In this document: piece after piece, positions 1 to 12,428 of the stretch
Layout: every line of letters starts with the position of its first letter
Position numbering within the stretch: position 1 is the first letter of the stretch
NCBI GenBank assembly: GCA_021018815.1
Contig: JAITYX010000047.1
Coordinates: 744,001-808,000, forward strand
DNA from: Talinum fruticosum
Lineage: Eukaryota; Streptophyta; Magnoliopsida; Caryophyllales; Talinaceae
Length of the DNA: 64,000 bases
Direction: 5' to 3'
Notes under the pieces: generated by a model
What the model was told of the DNA's origin: nothing
The model's database searches: none
The model's input: the letters and a program-made list of their open reading frames with translations, nothing else
Made by a program: the position numbers and the translations under genes

Positions 1-1357
1 GACTCAATTTCTCATTCATCCCAACTCAACTAATTATCACGTGAACTATCAGACAACTCATTCTCCCTTCCAATTCAATCAATCATAATTATAACAAGAG
101 GATCAAACAGGATAATCACTGTTGCCTTTATCAAAGTTTTGCCAACTTCATAATGTATAGCTACAATCAAACGGACCAGGGAAGCTTTAGGCTTCAGGAT
201 TACAATATGTGACTAATAGCATATGCCACTATGAAAGTTACTGGAGCAAGTGCATTTGGATGATAATTAAAACTACTCATGGCCACTCCAAATTTTCCCA
301 CACCTACAGCACTTTTAACTCCAACTAATCAAACTAACGCGTGAATTTAGCTAAACAAATTACCCAGATAACTGTCAGAGAATACAGTTTCTCTTCAAAC
401 CCATCACTAAGATGAACAATTACAAGAGCATACAAACAGGCCAGTCACTAAAAGTCAGGTAAATCTTCCCCAGCAACCTAATTCATTTGTCAACATAAGG
501 ACACTAATAACAGTACCATGGTGATGATGCGAACTTCTTTTAGAAGCTATGAGCTGAATGAATAATAGTAGCTGGTAAACCACTCATGGTTTTCTGAAAT
601 GAGATTAAAACTTATAGACTGCCTGACAATATTCGTAGAAATGGTCACGACCTATGTCACTTCCACTCTTCATTTTACCCTATTGTACCCGTGTCGGCCC
701 CTCAACACTCAGACAAGGCTACGGCACTTGACGCTTTAAATTACAGTAAATATCTGCAAATTTTCTAGAAAATAGCCAAGTCCATACACTTGGACACGTA
801 TCTCTATCAGACAGCCATACCCGACTCCAAGTAACATAGGTCATGACAACTCTTTCCAAAATCAGCATCCACTTTGGCCACTTCTCAAGACATTGAATAT
901 CCATTTGGAAATGTCATTCTTAACAACAATCATCATCAAACCTTCTCTCAAACATGCTTTCAATTAATGTCGAATATGTCAGCCTTGAAGACAAAGAAAA
1001 GCCAACGTCACAAGTCACAACTATTTTTTTTGGCAGCAAAGTCACAACTATTTGCAACTATAATATTAGCTTATTAATGTTCAGATATAATTATTGGGAA
1101 TGCAACAGATTACAATGAATGAGCTGAAGCCCTTTAATGCTCAGAAGGCATTGGATAAGGTTGCATTTATAGAAGGTTGTAATATGTGTTGCTGCCCCTT
1201 TCTATATAAGGGCCAATTTTTTCCAAATGTGATATTGGTGCTCCATCTATCCAATTTCAAGCGATAAAGAAAAGGGCAAAATTATAATTAAAATCATCAG
1301 CTGATGCTGATAATATCATTCCATTGGGGGGAGAGAGAGAGAGAGAGAGAGAGAGAC
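1..1357 (-). other. CYP51 intron 1 (partial), no other gene seen
   Basis: This stretch follows the splice donor of the CYP51 first exon on the minus strand and should be intron running out of the window. I found no second CYP51 exon (no I-helix or heme-binding Cys motif) in any frame. The short open frames around 719-1,077 look random. It is AT-rich and has no clear repeat except the GA/CT microsatellite at its right end. Confidence 0.6.
1331..1355. repeat. (GA)n microsatellite at the CYP51 splice donor
   Basis: About 25 bp of perfect GA repeat. On the minus strand it reads as CT repeats directly after the GT of the donor, so intron positions +3 onward are microsatellite instead of the usual AAGT. 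Confidence 0.95.
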
Positions 1358-1852
1358 CTCAGCTTCAACAACCATCTGATCCACATAACCCTTGAGTTTA
1401 TTGACTCGAAGAGACTCTGTGAAGAAGCGAAACTGCTCCTGGCGGATGGAATAGTCAACATCAAAGACAACTCCAGGTCCAAAGGTAGGGACATTGAAGC
1501 GATAAACCTCCTGTTGGCTGAGTTCAGACTCGGGTGCCTTGAAGAAATGGGCAGACACCTCAGGACCAATCAAGAAGGTGATGTTCTTATTGACAAGGTT
1601 CAAGGTGAATACACTGCCGAGCTTTGGATATTCCTCTTTCAGCATAATAATAGGGCCCTTGAGGAAGCGAAGAAGGCCACCAATCAGAGGCGGCCAGGCC
1701 TTCATGACTGGAGGCAGGCGTTTACCGGATCTTGGCATAATCAGGGCTGAAATTATTTTCGCCACCAATAGGGTAGCCACAATGAGTAGCCCCACATTGA
1801 AGAACTTGTTGTCTTTCACCTCGATCTCCATACTTGAATGTTCTGGATCCAC
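1358..1852 (-). CDS. CYP51G1: Sterol (obtusifoliol) 14-alpha-demethylase, first exon only
   Basis: N-terminal 165 residues of the plant cytochrome P450 CYP51G, an ER enzyme that removes the 14-alpha methyl group of obtusifoliol in phytosterol synthesis. Seen: an N-terminal membrane anchor at about residues 17-38, the proline-rich hinge and WPP segment at about 45-56, then highly conserved stretches including FLKGPIIMLKEEYPKLGSVF, TFLIGPEVSAHFFKA and the substrate-recognition B-C loop region QEVYRFNVPTFGPGVVFDVD. The exon ends in phase 0 after an AEAE sequence, where known plant CYP51 genes also have their intron. The full protein is about 490 residues, so two thirds of it, including the heme-binding loop, lies left of the window or is missing. 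The start codon is the first in-frame ATG and gives an N-terminus of family length. A second Met lies seven residues further in. Confidence 0.93.
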
Positions 1853-2055
1853 TAATTGGTTACTTATTTCAACTGCAGAATTGAAACCAAAGAGTTAACC
1901 ATGAGACGAGACAGCACAGATGCAAAACACAGTCAAGGGGTGTCAGAATAAAAATTGAAGAGAAGTTCCCAGATCTAAAAAGGCAAAATGGTTGACAAAA
2001 TCTCAGGGGTGATAGCTGTAACATGGTTGGATTAACACAATGTTTGGATATAAGA

Positions 2056-2132
2056 AGGGGAGGGAGGGGAGGGGAGGGAGGGGAAGTTAATGAAGGGGAG
2101 GCAAATGGAAGGGAGGGGGAGTGAGGGGAGGG
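2056..2132 (+). repeat. G-tract repeats (GGGGA/GGGA), possible G-quadruplex
   Basis: Many runs of 3-5 G separated by single A (for example gggaggggaggggaggg), in two clusters at about 2,056-2,083 and 2,110-2,132. They lie about 200-280 bp upstream of the CYP51 start codon. The G-rich strand is opposite the CYP51 coding strand. Confidence 0.85.
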
Positions 2133-2226
2133 CAGATATCTTCCCTTGGTGGATTTAAAATAAAAGGGAATGAATATTACTAATATTTTTTATTTGGATA
2201 AAAAAAAGGAATGGAGGGCAAGGAAA

Positions 2227-2229
2227 ATA

Positions 2230-2263
<34 letters not shown>
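2227..2263. repeat. (ATT)n microsatellite
   Basis: About 12 perfect trinucleotide units in AT-rich DNA, with no gene attached. Confidence 0.9.
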
Positions 2264-2267
<4 letters not shown>

Positions 2268-3274
2268 CTTTAAATTAAAAATAATAATTTTAAATTTAGT
2301 ACAAGGGAACTCATTTTCGTTAATAACGTTCCACAAAAAAAAGGTTTATTTTTTTAATAATTATTTTTTATATTTGTAAGGTATTACCTAAAGTAAAATA
2401 AAATAAACAATCAAATAATATAAGCACTTAAAATAAAAGAGTAAATAATTAAAAATAGGATAACGGTAAAGATATTAATATCTACATATATATTCATGGT
2501 AATTAACATATATATATCGTATGGATCATAGCTACGAATCCAAAAAAAGTATTTAAACTAAATTAGAATAGCAATACAATCCTATTATTGATAAATATGA
2601 ATTAGAATAAAGTAACTAAAGGGGATTAAAACAAAGGGTTAAGAGATATTAACCAGAACGACGACATGTAAAATAGAATAGAAGTACAATGCTAATGATA
2701 TATTTATATATAATTGCTCTAGAGGGAAGAAAAATAAAAAAAGATTTTGGAGAAAAATAAACACAAAAATAATAATAGAGAGACAGCGAGAGAGGGAGTG
2801 AAAGATTTTTATGGGGCACCTTCAGTTAGACTCACTGTGAGCTGGACTTGGCGGGTTAGAGGCAATGGACTCAATCTATGGGGCCCAAATAAACACTATT
2901 AGGCCTAGTTAGATAACACAAAGTTCCAATACCAAACAAACGCCAGAACGTCAATCATATACCTGTGAACATATGTTCTCCCGACATATGTTAATAATAA
3001 ATAATTGAACAAAAGAAAAAATAGGTGAAGTTTGTGAGCCTAATATAATGACACGTTATGTGGGAGTATATGCTCTCGAGATGGATATAAGAATTTGCAA
3101 ACAAACGTTTCACGATGCCTCAAAGTATATGACGTAAGTAACACGTGTAAAAATTTGTCCTTTCCGGTTGTTCATTCGGAAAAAAAAAAAAATTGGTTCT
3201 ATCACAAATTCTTGATGTCTCAATTCGAATTGGATTGGTTTTGAATATGATAATTTGTATTAAGACATCAAGGA

Positions 3275-5430
3275 GTGTAACGCCCCAACTTGGAATAGTT
3301 AGGCGCATCACCGCTGTGGACATCCCACTCGGGCGCCCACCGAGACTATCTTAACTTCTTAACCTTATTTAAACTCTCAAGCGAATTGCAACGGAAACTT
3401 TTCTAAAATTCTAACACAAAATGAAACGGGTACTTCTAAACATGCAACTTAAATTCGTGCTTAATCATGCTTATAACAATCTTACAAATTCCATACGGAA
3501 TACATCTTACCTTTTTTATTTATTAACCTAGTCTAAAATATAAACATGGACCACCTTCCTATCTTGGGTCACCAAATTATCGTTAATTGTTAATCTTCTT
3601 AGAGGCATTCTTGATCCCTTTAATTTACGAAACTTGAAAAATGGTGAGGTCATGAGCTCTTGGAGCCCAATGAATAATGTTTATATTTCCCGATATTACA
3701 CTTTACACATTATTCAGTTTACACACAAGCACATAAACAAGTAATACGAATAACTTAAATCATAAAATGCAATAATTGAAAGTTGGTATGCATACACAAG
3801 TCACACTTTGCAGGTAGAATTGTACATTCGTATTTATCATGCACTTAATATTTCACAAAATACATACTTATGTTATAAACATATGATTAGATTTATTTAG
3901 TCACATTTGTCTTATAACAAGTACAATTCGAAACTCTCGTTTTCACTAAAGTCGCTAAATAAACATCACTATTAAGTTATTTACTAAACTAACCATAGTT
4001 GTCTCATACCAACCGTGTCTTTTGGCTCTTACTCCTCTCTCGAGTCCAAAAGAAAGTAAGGTCCTCTAAGTTAGACTAATAATCCGATTATAACCACATC
4101 TTATATGCATAAAAATACACTTACACATAGGTTTTCCATCATCGTGGATGTGACGAATATTTATAATCTTACGAATATCATATCATGTTTAATTAGTCAT
4201 AGTTAAACATATGGATCAAAATCTTAATTATGTCGTTGAGTTTTTAATCTTAGGGAAGTTCACTCATGACCAACACAAGAAACTATCACAAAACACAAGC
4301 AATCTTAATTAGTCATAGTTTTCAATCTTAATTAATCATAGTCCAAAATATATCACATGCTCATCAATTACACATGCATCCAAATAATCTAATAAATCAT
4401 AACATAAAATTAAGGTGAGTTCCTAATTAGTGAAATTAAGTTTCTAATTTTTTAGTTAAGTCTAGATTATTATATCCATGTATTATTATTTTTAATTTTA
4501 ACAATGGAAGATACAATTTTGTACCCACAATTATAAGAGCAAATAGAATTTGGGCGGAATGAAAGACTAGAGGAATATTGGATGATCTACTAAACTTTTT
4601 ACCTCAAATCTTTCTCCCATTTCCTCAATTTCACCTCATTATGTTAGATGGGTTAAGTCGCTAAGAAGATTCATCAAAATCAATTTCGATGGATCCAAAT
4701 CTATATCGTCGATAAAAAAGCCAAAAACCTTTTTTTAGTTAAAAGAAAATATAAGAATTACTCACCTTAATGCAACCAAATGGATCTCTTTGATCTTTCT
4801 TTACTTTCTTAATCTATCAAACAAAAGCCTCTAAACGCTTCCTTTCTTTAATCCACCAAGTAAAAAGCCTCCAAACTCTTCCTCCTTAATCTATCAAGGA
4901 GCCTCCAAACTCTTCTTTTCCGTCTCTCTATTTGTGTTGTGTTTCTTTTTCATTGTGCTTGTATGAAGAAAATCAACTCATATTTATAGGAACTTCAAAC
5001 CAATGAAATTATTATATTTGTCAAATTGTGTTTAAAAACTATGAGCTAAAACCATGTACATTTTATTTCTATAGAAAAAAAAACTATGGACTAACAATAC
5101 CATGGTTTAAAAATTTCATGTGCAAGCTAAAACAATTGGCTTATATTTATTTATTTTTATTTTGTTTAATTACTAAGTTTGCATTTGACTTGGTTTGACC
5201 GGACTTAATTTGACTCGACTTTGACTTGACGAATTTTATGTGATTAGGTAACTTATTAAACACAACGTTGACAATTTTAATGCATGCAAATTATTCAAAT
5301 AAACACATAATTTTAATTGTTCTCATAAGTATTAAAGCTAACAAAATATTATACGACCGATTAAATCACTATTCCTGTCAAATATTCATATACAAATCAA
5401 TAATTATTAGCTAAAATATCGAGGTGTTAC
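3275..5430. mobile_element. Possible solo LTR of a Ty3/gypsy-type retrotransposon
   Basis: The left end reads TGTAACGCCCC and the right end GAGGTGTTACG. This is the short inverted TGTAACACC...GGTGTTACA pattern common at plant gypsy LTR ends. The interior is non-coding and has a TATA-like sequence (catatttatagg) at about 4,979. No protein domain, primer-binding site or second LTR was seen, and I could not identify a matching 5-bp target duplication, so the boundaries and the class are inference. Confidence 0.35.
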
Positions 5431-5717
5431 GCGAAATTGAATCTAAATATGTTTTAATCCAATATATTTACAATTTTAGATAAAAAATGTTAGACAACTG
5501 AATTCCAACATATAAAATTCGAATCTAAATTTGGTCACAAACATCATCTGGAGCAAAATTTCTCAAAATTTAAATCATAAATTTGGACATTCAGATTTTA
5601 ATTGCGGCCCAATACAGATGTCCAAATCAATAATATTAAAATATTATTTTAAAAAATAAATATTAAATCATAGTAACAATCCATCGTACAAAATGCGAAC
5701 GTGCACGAGGCAGAGAT

Positions 5718-5741
5718 GAGAGAGAGAGAGAGAGAGAGAGG
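5718..5741. repeat. (GA)n microsatellite upstream of actin
   Basis: About 23 bp of GA repeat about 185-200 bp upstream of the actin TATA box. GA/CT repeats are common in plant promoters. Confidence 0.9.
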
Positions 5742-5921
5742 AGCGCGAGGATGAGGCGACCAAATCAGGATCGATCGACCGCTTCTTTAGGCCGAATACT
5801 TCGTAAGTTGTAGTAATATTGAAGGGAAAAAGACAGGGGAAAAAAAACAAAGGGAAAAGAAAGAAAGGTGGGTGGCCACGCTTCCTCCCATTTCCCCGCT
5901 TCTCTTCCCTTCAAAATTTTT

Positions 5922-5930
5922 TATATATAA
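5922..5930 (+). promoter_or_regulatory. Actin TATA box
   Basis: TATATATAA followed by a CT-rich stretch (5,936-6,070), typical of the transcribed leader of plant actin genes. It places the transcription start near 5,955. Confidence 0.75.
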
Positions 5931-6926
5931 GCCCACTCTCTCTCTCCCGTTGCTCCTCTTTTCATTTTCCGTTTCATTTCCCTCCCTCCTCGTAACTGAA
6001 AGTGCTCCACCTTACACCTCCCCCTCTCCCTCTATCTCTTCCACTCGCTTTCTCTCTCCTCTTCCATCCCCGGATTCGAAATTCCCAAAGGTAATGTTCA
6101 TCGATCTTGATTGCTTTTGCATTTTATGTTTTCGATTTCTGGATACGCTCCTCCCTAGTTAATTATGCCTCGCTTTGAATTTGGATTGATGATTATGTAT
6201 TTTCAATTCGAGTTTTTCAATTGAATTATTGATGGAATCGGTTGCTGCATTGCGTTTTCCAAGTTATAATTGCACGATCGTTCTTAATCTTTGATCTGCT
6301 TGTTTGATAAATATGCTGTGATTTTAGTGTATATCCATGATTGAATCATCTGTTATGATCATGATGATTTCTCTTGAAATGAGAGGATTATACATAGATT
6401 CATACTATTGTGATTTGGTGTTTTATTGTCATCTTTGAGGATCAATGTCTTTTATATTGGAAAATTTTTAATTTTAGATATTGCCTTTGACATGATCTTG
6501 ATCTTCGCTTATCTCTGTTTTTACGGAAGCAGTATTAGAGCATTGGTGTTGAATTGATGATTTTACATAGTGTTATTCTGGAAGATATTCTCAAGTTGAG
6601 GGAGGAAAAAGATGGTCATAAACTAAATGTATTTGAGAAAAATTTTGGGTGAATTAGATCATTGGCAATACCTTGAATTTGATACTGCTGTTTGACCGAT
6701 ATTCTATATGCAACTTTTTTAAATTTCCGTCGTGTGAAAATGATATTGTTGCATTGATCCGAGTAATTCTTGGAGCTTAAGGGTTTGCTTAATGCTTTAA
6801 AAAGTACAAATTTAACTTAGTATCATGTAGGTCAAACAGTAGAAATGAAAGTAAATATTAAATCAAACTATTATTGTCACGCACAAATCGTGGTACTGAT
6901 TGCCTCTTTGTGGATCCCATAACATG

Positions 6927-7340
6927 TGTTAGAGTTATAAAAGTGGAGAAGTCACAGAAGTCACAAATTAAAGACTCTTTAAGCATGTATAGAAGTTAAT
7001 GAGTTACTCCACCCGTTTTCAATTGGTTTTGGGAGGGAGCCTCATAGGCTTATATCCATTGCTCAGTTGGATTAAGGCGTAATTTATATAAAATTTGACA
7101 TGGTATCAGAGCGGATTGCTTGATCTTGGATTTTCCACCGTCTCCATTTGATTAAAAATTGTGTTCACGAGTTGTGAGTACCTCACACATGAGGGGGCAT
7201 GTTGGACTTAAAAAGTGAGGAAGTCCTAAATTGACAAATTAAGGAAGCCTTGAACATATTTGTAAGCTTGTGAGTTACTCCTCCCGCAGTTAATTGGTTT
7301 TGAGATAAAAACTCATGAGTTTGTAAGCATTGCTCTTTAA
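6927..7340 (+). mobile_element. TRIM (terminal-repeat retrotransposon in miniature) in the actin leader intron
   Basis: There are two direct terminal repeats: TDR1 at 6,927-7,100 (174 bp, TGTT...GACA) and TDR2 at 7,200 to about 7,340 (TGTTGGAC..., 3' end degraded). A primer-binding site, TGGTATCAGAGC at 7,101-7,112, directly abuts TDR1 and is complementary to the 3' end of initiator tRNA-Met. A polypurine tract, GAGGGGGC at 7,191-7,198, lies one base before TDR2. The internal region is only 99 bp and non-coding, which is the defining TRIM layout. The TDRs are clearly alignable but diverged, so the insertion is old. No clear target duplication is left because the 3' end is eroded. Confidence 0.85.
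7101..7112 (+). other. TRIM primer-binding site (initiator tRNA-Met)
   Basis: TGGTATCAGAGC immediately follows the CA end of TDR1 and is a perfect 12-base match to the classic plant retrotransposon PBS. Confidence 0.85.
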
Positions 7341-7701
7341 AACGATAGCTAGTTGATGATCATGATCAGATTAGGATGATGAGTAGATGATCATGATCAG
7401 ATGATGTAAAATTTAACAGCTCAAACAATAGTTAGGATGATGTGTTGATGATCACGTTCTGTCCTGATCAAGTATTCAGTGAGTTGATCCTTGTAAATGT
7501 GGTCTAACCATGCCAGTACAATTCTTGATTAAAGTATCTTGGATCTCAACCTTCACTTAGCACCTTTATAGCCAGCCTATCGAACCCTCACCTCTGTTGC
7601 ATTGTTCGGTTCCTCATTGCATTTCCAGTTTCTCTTATCCTCCTTTTTCTCTTTATTTCTGACTGAAATTTTATTATTGTGGATCCAGCTAATTGTAGAA
7701 G

Positions 7702-9255
<1,554 letters not shown>

Positions 9256-10295
9256 GTTATACTGTTGGATAAAGAAGGTGGAAGAAGAATAATCTTCCCA
9301 TGAAATGGCAGCTTGCAGAAATTTATATGACTGAGTTCTTTCAGAAGTTCTCTTTCTGAATCTGTCGTCATTGTGTCAAGACTTGGCCTTTTTATGATTG
9401 GGCAGGGAAAAATTTTAACAATTAAATTCGTTAATTATTTTACCTTTCCATTTTTGTTTAGTTGAATTTTTTGTTCAATGATTAAATTGAGAGTAATACG
9501 TGATATTAAAACAGTTGTACTTTTGTTACTATTATCAAATTCTCTTTTCGTATTGCATGACTTTGTCATATAATGTTTCTGATATGCGTTTTGACAGCTA
9601 GAAATATCCGTGAAAGACATGTCAAGAGGCTAAAACTATTCAGAAGCACCGAAGTTTCAAATGATCGCAGATGTTTTTGCAGGTGAATCTTCCGAACAAT
9701 ACTAACTCTCTTTACGTACTTTAGACCTCTCTTAGAAATGAAGTTTAACACCCCACTACCTTCTCAAAAGTTGGTGTGACAAAAACTTGAAGATAACCAT
9801 TCATCATCTAGCTTTGTTAGGCTAGTTCTCTGACGAGAGATGTCACAGGCTGGTTCTGTTTTGACACACACCTCTCTACTGTTGGATTTGGTGAATAGCT
9901 TGACTCCTTTTTGTTGCATCTCATAATTCTTTTACGTAAGACTAGTCTCACCCGAGACAAGCTCATTTTAATTGCATATATCATCATCAACATTAGGCAA
10001 GATTTTTTATCTGTACTTCAAGGAGAAACCATCATAACCAGTTTGGTTGTATTTCTCCAGTTTAGACAAACAGAGGATTGTTTGCTAAAAACATTATTAC
10101 ATCTGCCATCTTCAAAGCTTAACTCTGACGACATAGAAGATGAACCAAAGATACATGGACATTACACAGTTACAAGGAACCTTTGTAACGGTAAAGATCC
10201 TCCTATAACCAAGGTTAGCATATTAGCTAAAAACGGCGATCCACATCACATTCAGAAACTCTGAACAAGTATGAGTAAGAATCCTTCCCTAGTCC
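9256..10295. other. Actin 3' region and intergenic DNA
   Basis: Holds the actin 3' UTR and the presumed 3' UTR of the convergent ENTH gene. An open frame at 9,911-10,264 (+) resembles no family I know and has a low-complexity hydrophobic start. I treat it as chance. Confidence 0.6.
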
Positions 10296-11561
10296 TTAGA
10301 CCTCAGCTTGAGCTGCAAGTAACGAGATTCCAGTGTGTTTCTCAGTATGATTGAAAGGATGGTGTTCCTCTTCAATTAACACACCACCATTAATCCTATC
10401 TCTATTTCCACCACATAGAAGAGAATTTCCCTCCCCTACCTCTTCATCATCCCAATTATGCAAATTTGCCTTGACCAAATCATTCCTCGGTGCCATGTTT
10501 TCCTTTGAATTTCCCTTGATAATCTTGGACTTCTCTTGCTTTACATCCTCACTGACAAACATCAACGGGGGTCGATCAAAATTATTCGATTCCGGTAAGT
10601 TGTCTTCATTTCCATGCTCATTGAACTGAGAATGACTCCTCCCAAATGCAGCTGTTGTTTCTTTCAGAAGGTTGGTTGATCTCCCACTTTCAGAAAAGCT
10701 ACCAAACCCTTGAATCCCTCTTGTTATCTTTCTAGCATTCTCCCTCTCTTCTTTGAGGAGAGGCCCCTTCTGAAGGAGATTAAGTATTCTCTCAGATTTC
10801 TTCCTCACAGCAAGTCCCCAATTAAATCTATATATGAATAACATTGCAGGTTAATAGATAAATTAATTATATTGGAAGGGGAAAAATTATTCATAGAAAA
10901 TTAATTTCCTACCCTCTTTCATCAATATACTGGAAATTTTCCATGTCTTTGATGATGGGTTTGTCTGTTTGGAACTCATCAGCTACGCTTTCTGGCCCAT
11001 GGGTCATTAAGTGCTCCAGTACGATCAAAGCTTTGTAAGATTCCCTCCAATTCTTTCTATCAAACTTTGATAATCTGATCTCAAATTGTAAAACAAAAAA
11101 GAGAAAAAGAGGGAGATCATCATCTTGTTATGAGTCGTCTCGTATCAAAGACTAGGGTCTGGGGTGATCTAGATGTATCGGGTGCAGTGTTACTCTAAAT
11201 AAATAAATAAATAACAAAAAGAAAGCATACTTGTTATGCAGAATGTCCACAACCCTCCAGTAATCATCAACTTCAAAGGCAGATTTTGATATTAAGCCAA
11301 GAGTTCGAGTATCGGGTGCCCATGGATTGGCATTGGTTGCTTCTTCTGTCAATCTTCCAAATTCCCAACAAAAACAGAAGAAGATGTGAGAAACCCAGAT
11401 CAAGTTTGGTGCTTGAGAACTGAAATTGCTCTGAAAATAAGTCAGAGATCTTACAGCTGAGCAGGGGTGACATCAGTGAGAGCCAATCGAGCAGTTTTGA
11501 TCTTCTCCTTGATGTAAAAGGAGGCTTGTTTTCTGAATTCAAGGAAGGAGTTCATGCTCAT
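10296..11561 (-). CDS. ENTH-domain protein (epsin-like clathrin adaptor)
   Basis: Four exons on the minus strand: 11,455-11,561, 11,231-11,353, 10,913-11,074 and 10,296-10,827. The total is 924 nt, encoding 307 residues. The ENTH domain spans about residues 8-130: FRKQASFYIKEKIKTARLAL, TPAQLLTEEATNANPWAPDT, FEVDDYWRVVDILH and NWRESYKALIVLEHLMTHGP. A plant-specific block follows, FNWGLAVRKKSERILNLL then GPLLKEERENARKITRGIQG. ENTH domains bind phosphoinositides at the trans-Golgi or endosome and recruit clathrin. The C-terminal 150 residues are polar and low in recognisable motifs; I see no NPF or DPW motif, so this is the short plant ENTH subgroup, not a full epsin. The first ATG (11,561) is preceded by a GGCTAT hexanucleotide repeat in the 5' UTR. 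All splice phases agree. The exon 2 acceptor (GGAAG) is slightly unusual. Confidence 0.93.
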
Positions 11562-12250
11562 CTTCTTGCTGCTATGGCTATGGCTATGGCTATGGCTATT
11601 ACTGCTGTTGCTGCAATTGAATCCTGACACTGTCAGACTAATCTCATTTCAGTCAAAACAAAATCATCATCTCAAAAATGGACAATGAAAAAAAATCACC
11701 AAAATTAATGGTGGGTTGGATCGGATCGGACTGGACTGGATTAGTGATGGTGATTTACCAACAGAATCGTGGAGATTATGAAACCCTTTCGGCTTAAACA
11801 CCTAACTAATCCACTGTGGATGGAGGGGATGGACTAATTCAACACCTACTCTCTCTCTCTCTCTCTCTCATGGAGATGCATTTGCAGACATTTTTTTGTA
11901 TATTTGCTGACTCAAAGAAGATTATAGGCTGATGGGCAAATTAACATGCACAGAAAAAATTGAAAAAGGCTGGTGTTTTAGAAGTCAAAGTCAAACTTGT
12001 GAACCCATGGATTAGTTTGAATTTGATTATTGGACAGATGTCTTGTCTAGTTCAAACTTCAAAATGCATTTTTTTTCTATTTTAATTTACTTTTGGGCCT
12101 TCCAAATTAGATTTCATTTAGAAAAGGCTTGGGCTGGCTTCAGGCCCAATATATAAGCCCACATAAGGGTCAATGTATTTATTTATTGTCCAAATACGCT
12201 AGTGACCAATGCCTATGTCATTGATAATATATACAATTATTTACACATTA
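11562..12250. other. ENTH gene upstream region
   Basis: Contains the 5' UTR and probable promoter of the minus-strand ENTH gene and a CT microsatellite at about 11,850-11,869. No gene was seen. Confidence 0.6.
11571..11599. repeat. GGCTAT hexanucleotide repeat in the ENTH gene 5' UTR
   Basis: Four to five tandem copies directly upstream of the start codon. Confidence 0.9.
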
Positions 12251-12428
12251 CTCCCTCCATCCCTAAAAAGTTGTCAAACTTTATGAATACAAAAATTAAG
12301 GGAACATCATTTACCACTCACAGATTCCAAATGAAGGGTCACTTTTTCTATTATATAGAGAATTTTTTATAATGTTTTTGAGACATCCAAAATAGAAACT
12401 TTTGACAATTTTTATGAAACGGAAGGAG
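12251..12428. mobile_element. Stowaway-like MITE (Tc1/mariner)
   Basis: 178 bp with the hallmark ends CTCCCTCCATCCC on the left and GAAACGGAAGGAG on the right, which are imperfect inverted repeats. TA precedes the left end, as expected for a TA target site; the right flank now reads CA. The interior is short, AT-rich and non-coding. Confidence 0.8.

Larger units (their letters stand above)
1853..3270. other. CYP51 upstream region and intergenic DNA
   Basis: Contains the presumed CYP51 promoter on the minus strand, a G-rich tract at 2,056-2,132, a TAT/ATT microsatellite at about 2,227-2,263 and AT-rich sequence. No coding signal was seen. Confidence 0.6.
6091..7688 (+). other. Actin 5' leader intron (about 1.6 kb)
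   Basis: The donor is CCCAAAG|GTAATG at 6,091. The acceptor is probably GGATCCAG at 7,681-7,688, 13 bp upstream of the ATG; an alternative AG lies at 7,698. Plant actins characteristically carry an intron just before the start codon, and it boosts expression. This one is long for the family because it contains a TRIM-like element (6,927 to about 7,340) and local ATGATCATGATCAG-type repeats (7,355-7,460). Confidence 0.85.

Noticed and set aside
160..200. miR166-like word (CGGACCAGG...GGCTTC)
   Set aside because: Only a partial match split by extra bases, with no facing arm to form a hairpin.
9911..10264. 117-codon frame between actin and the ENTH gene
   Set aside because: No recognisable domain and no promoter. 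It lies where the convergent 3' UTRs are expected.
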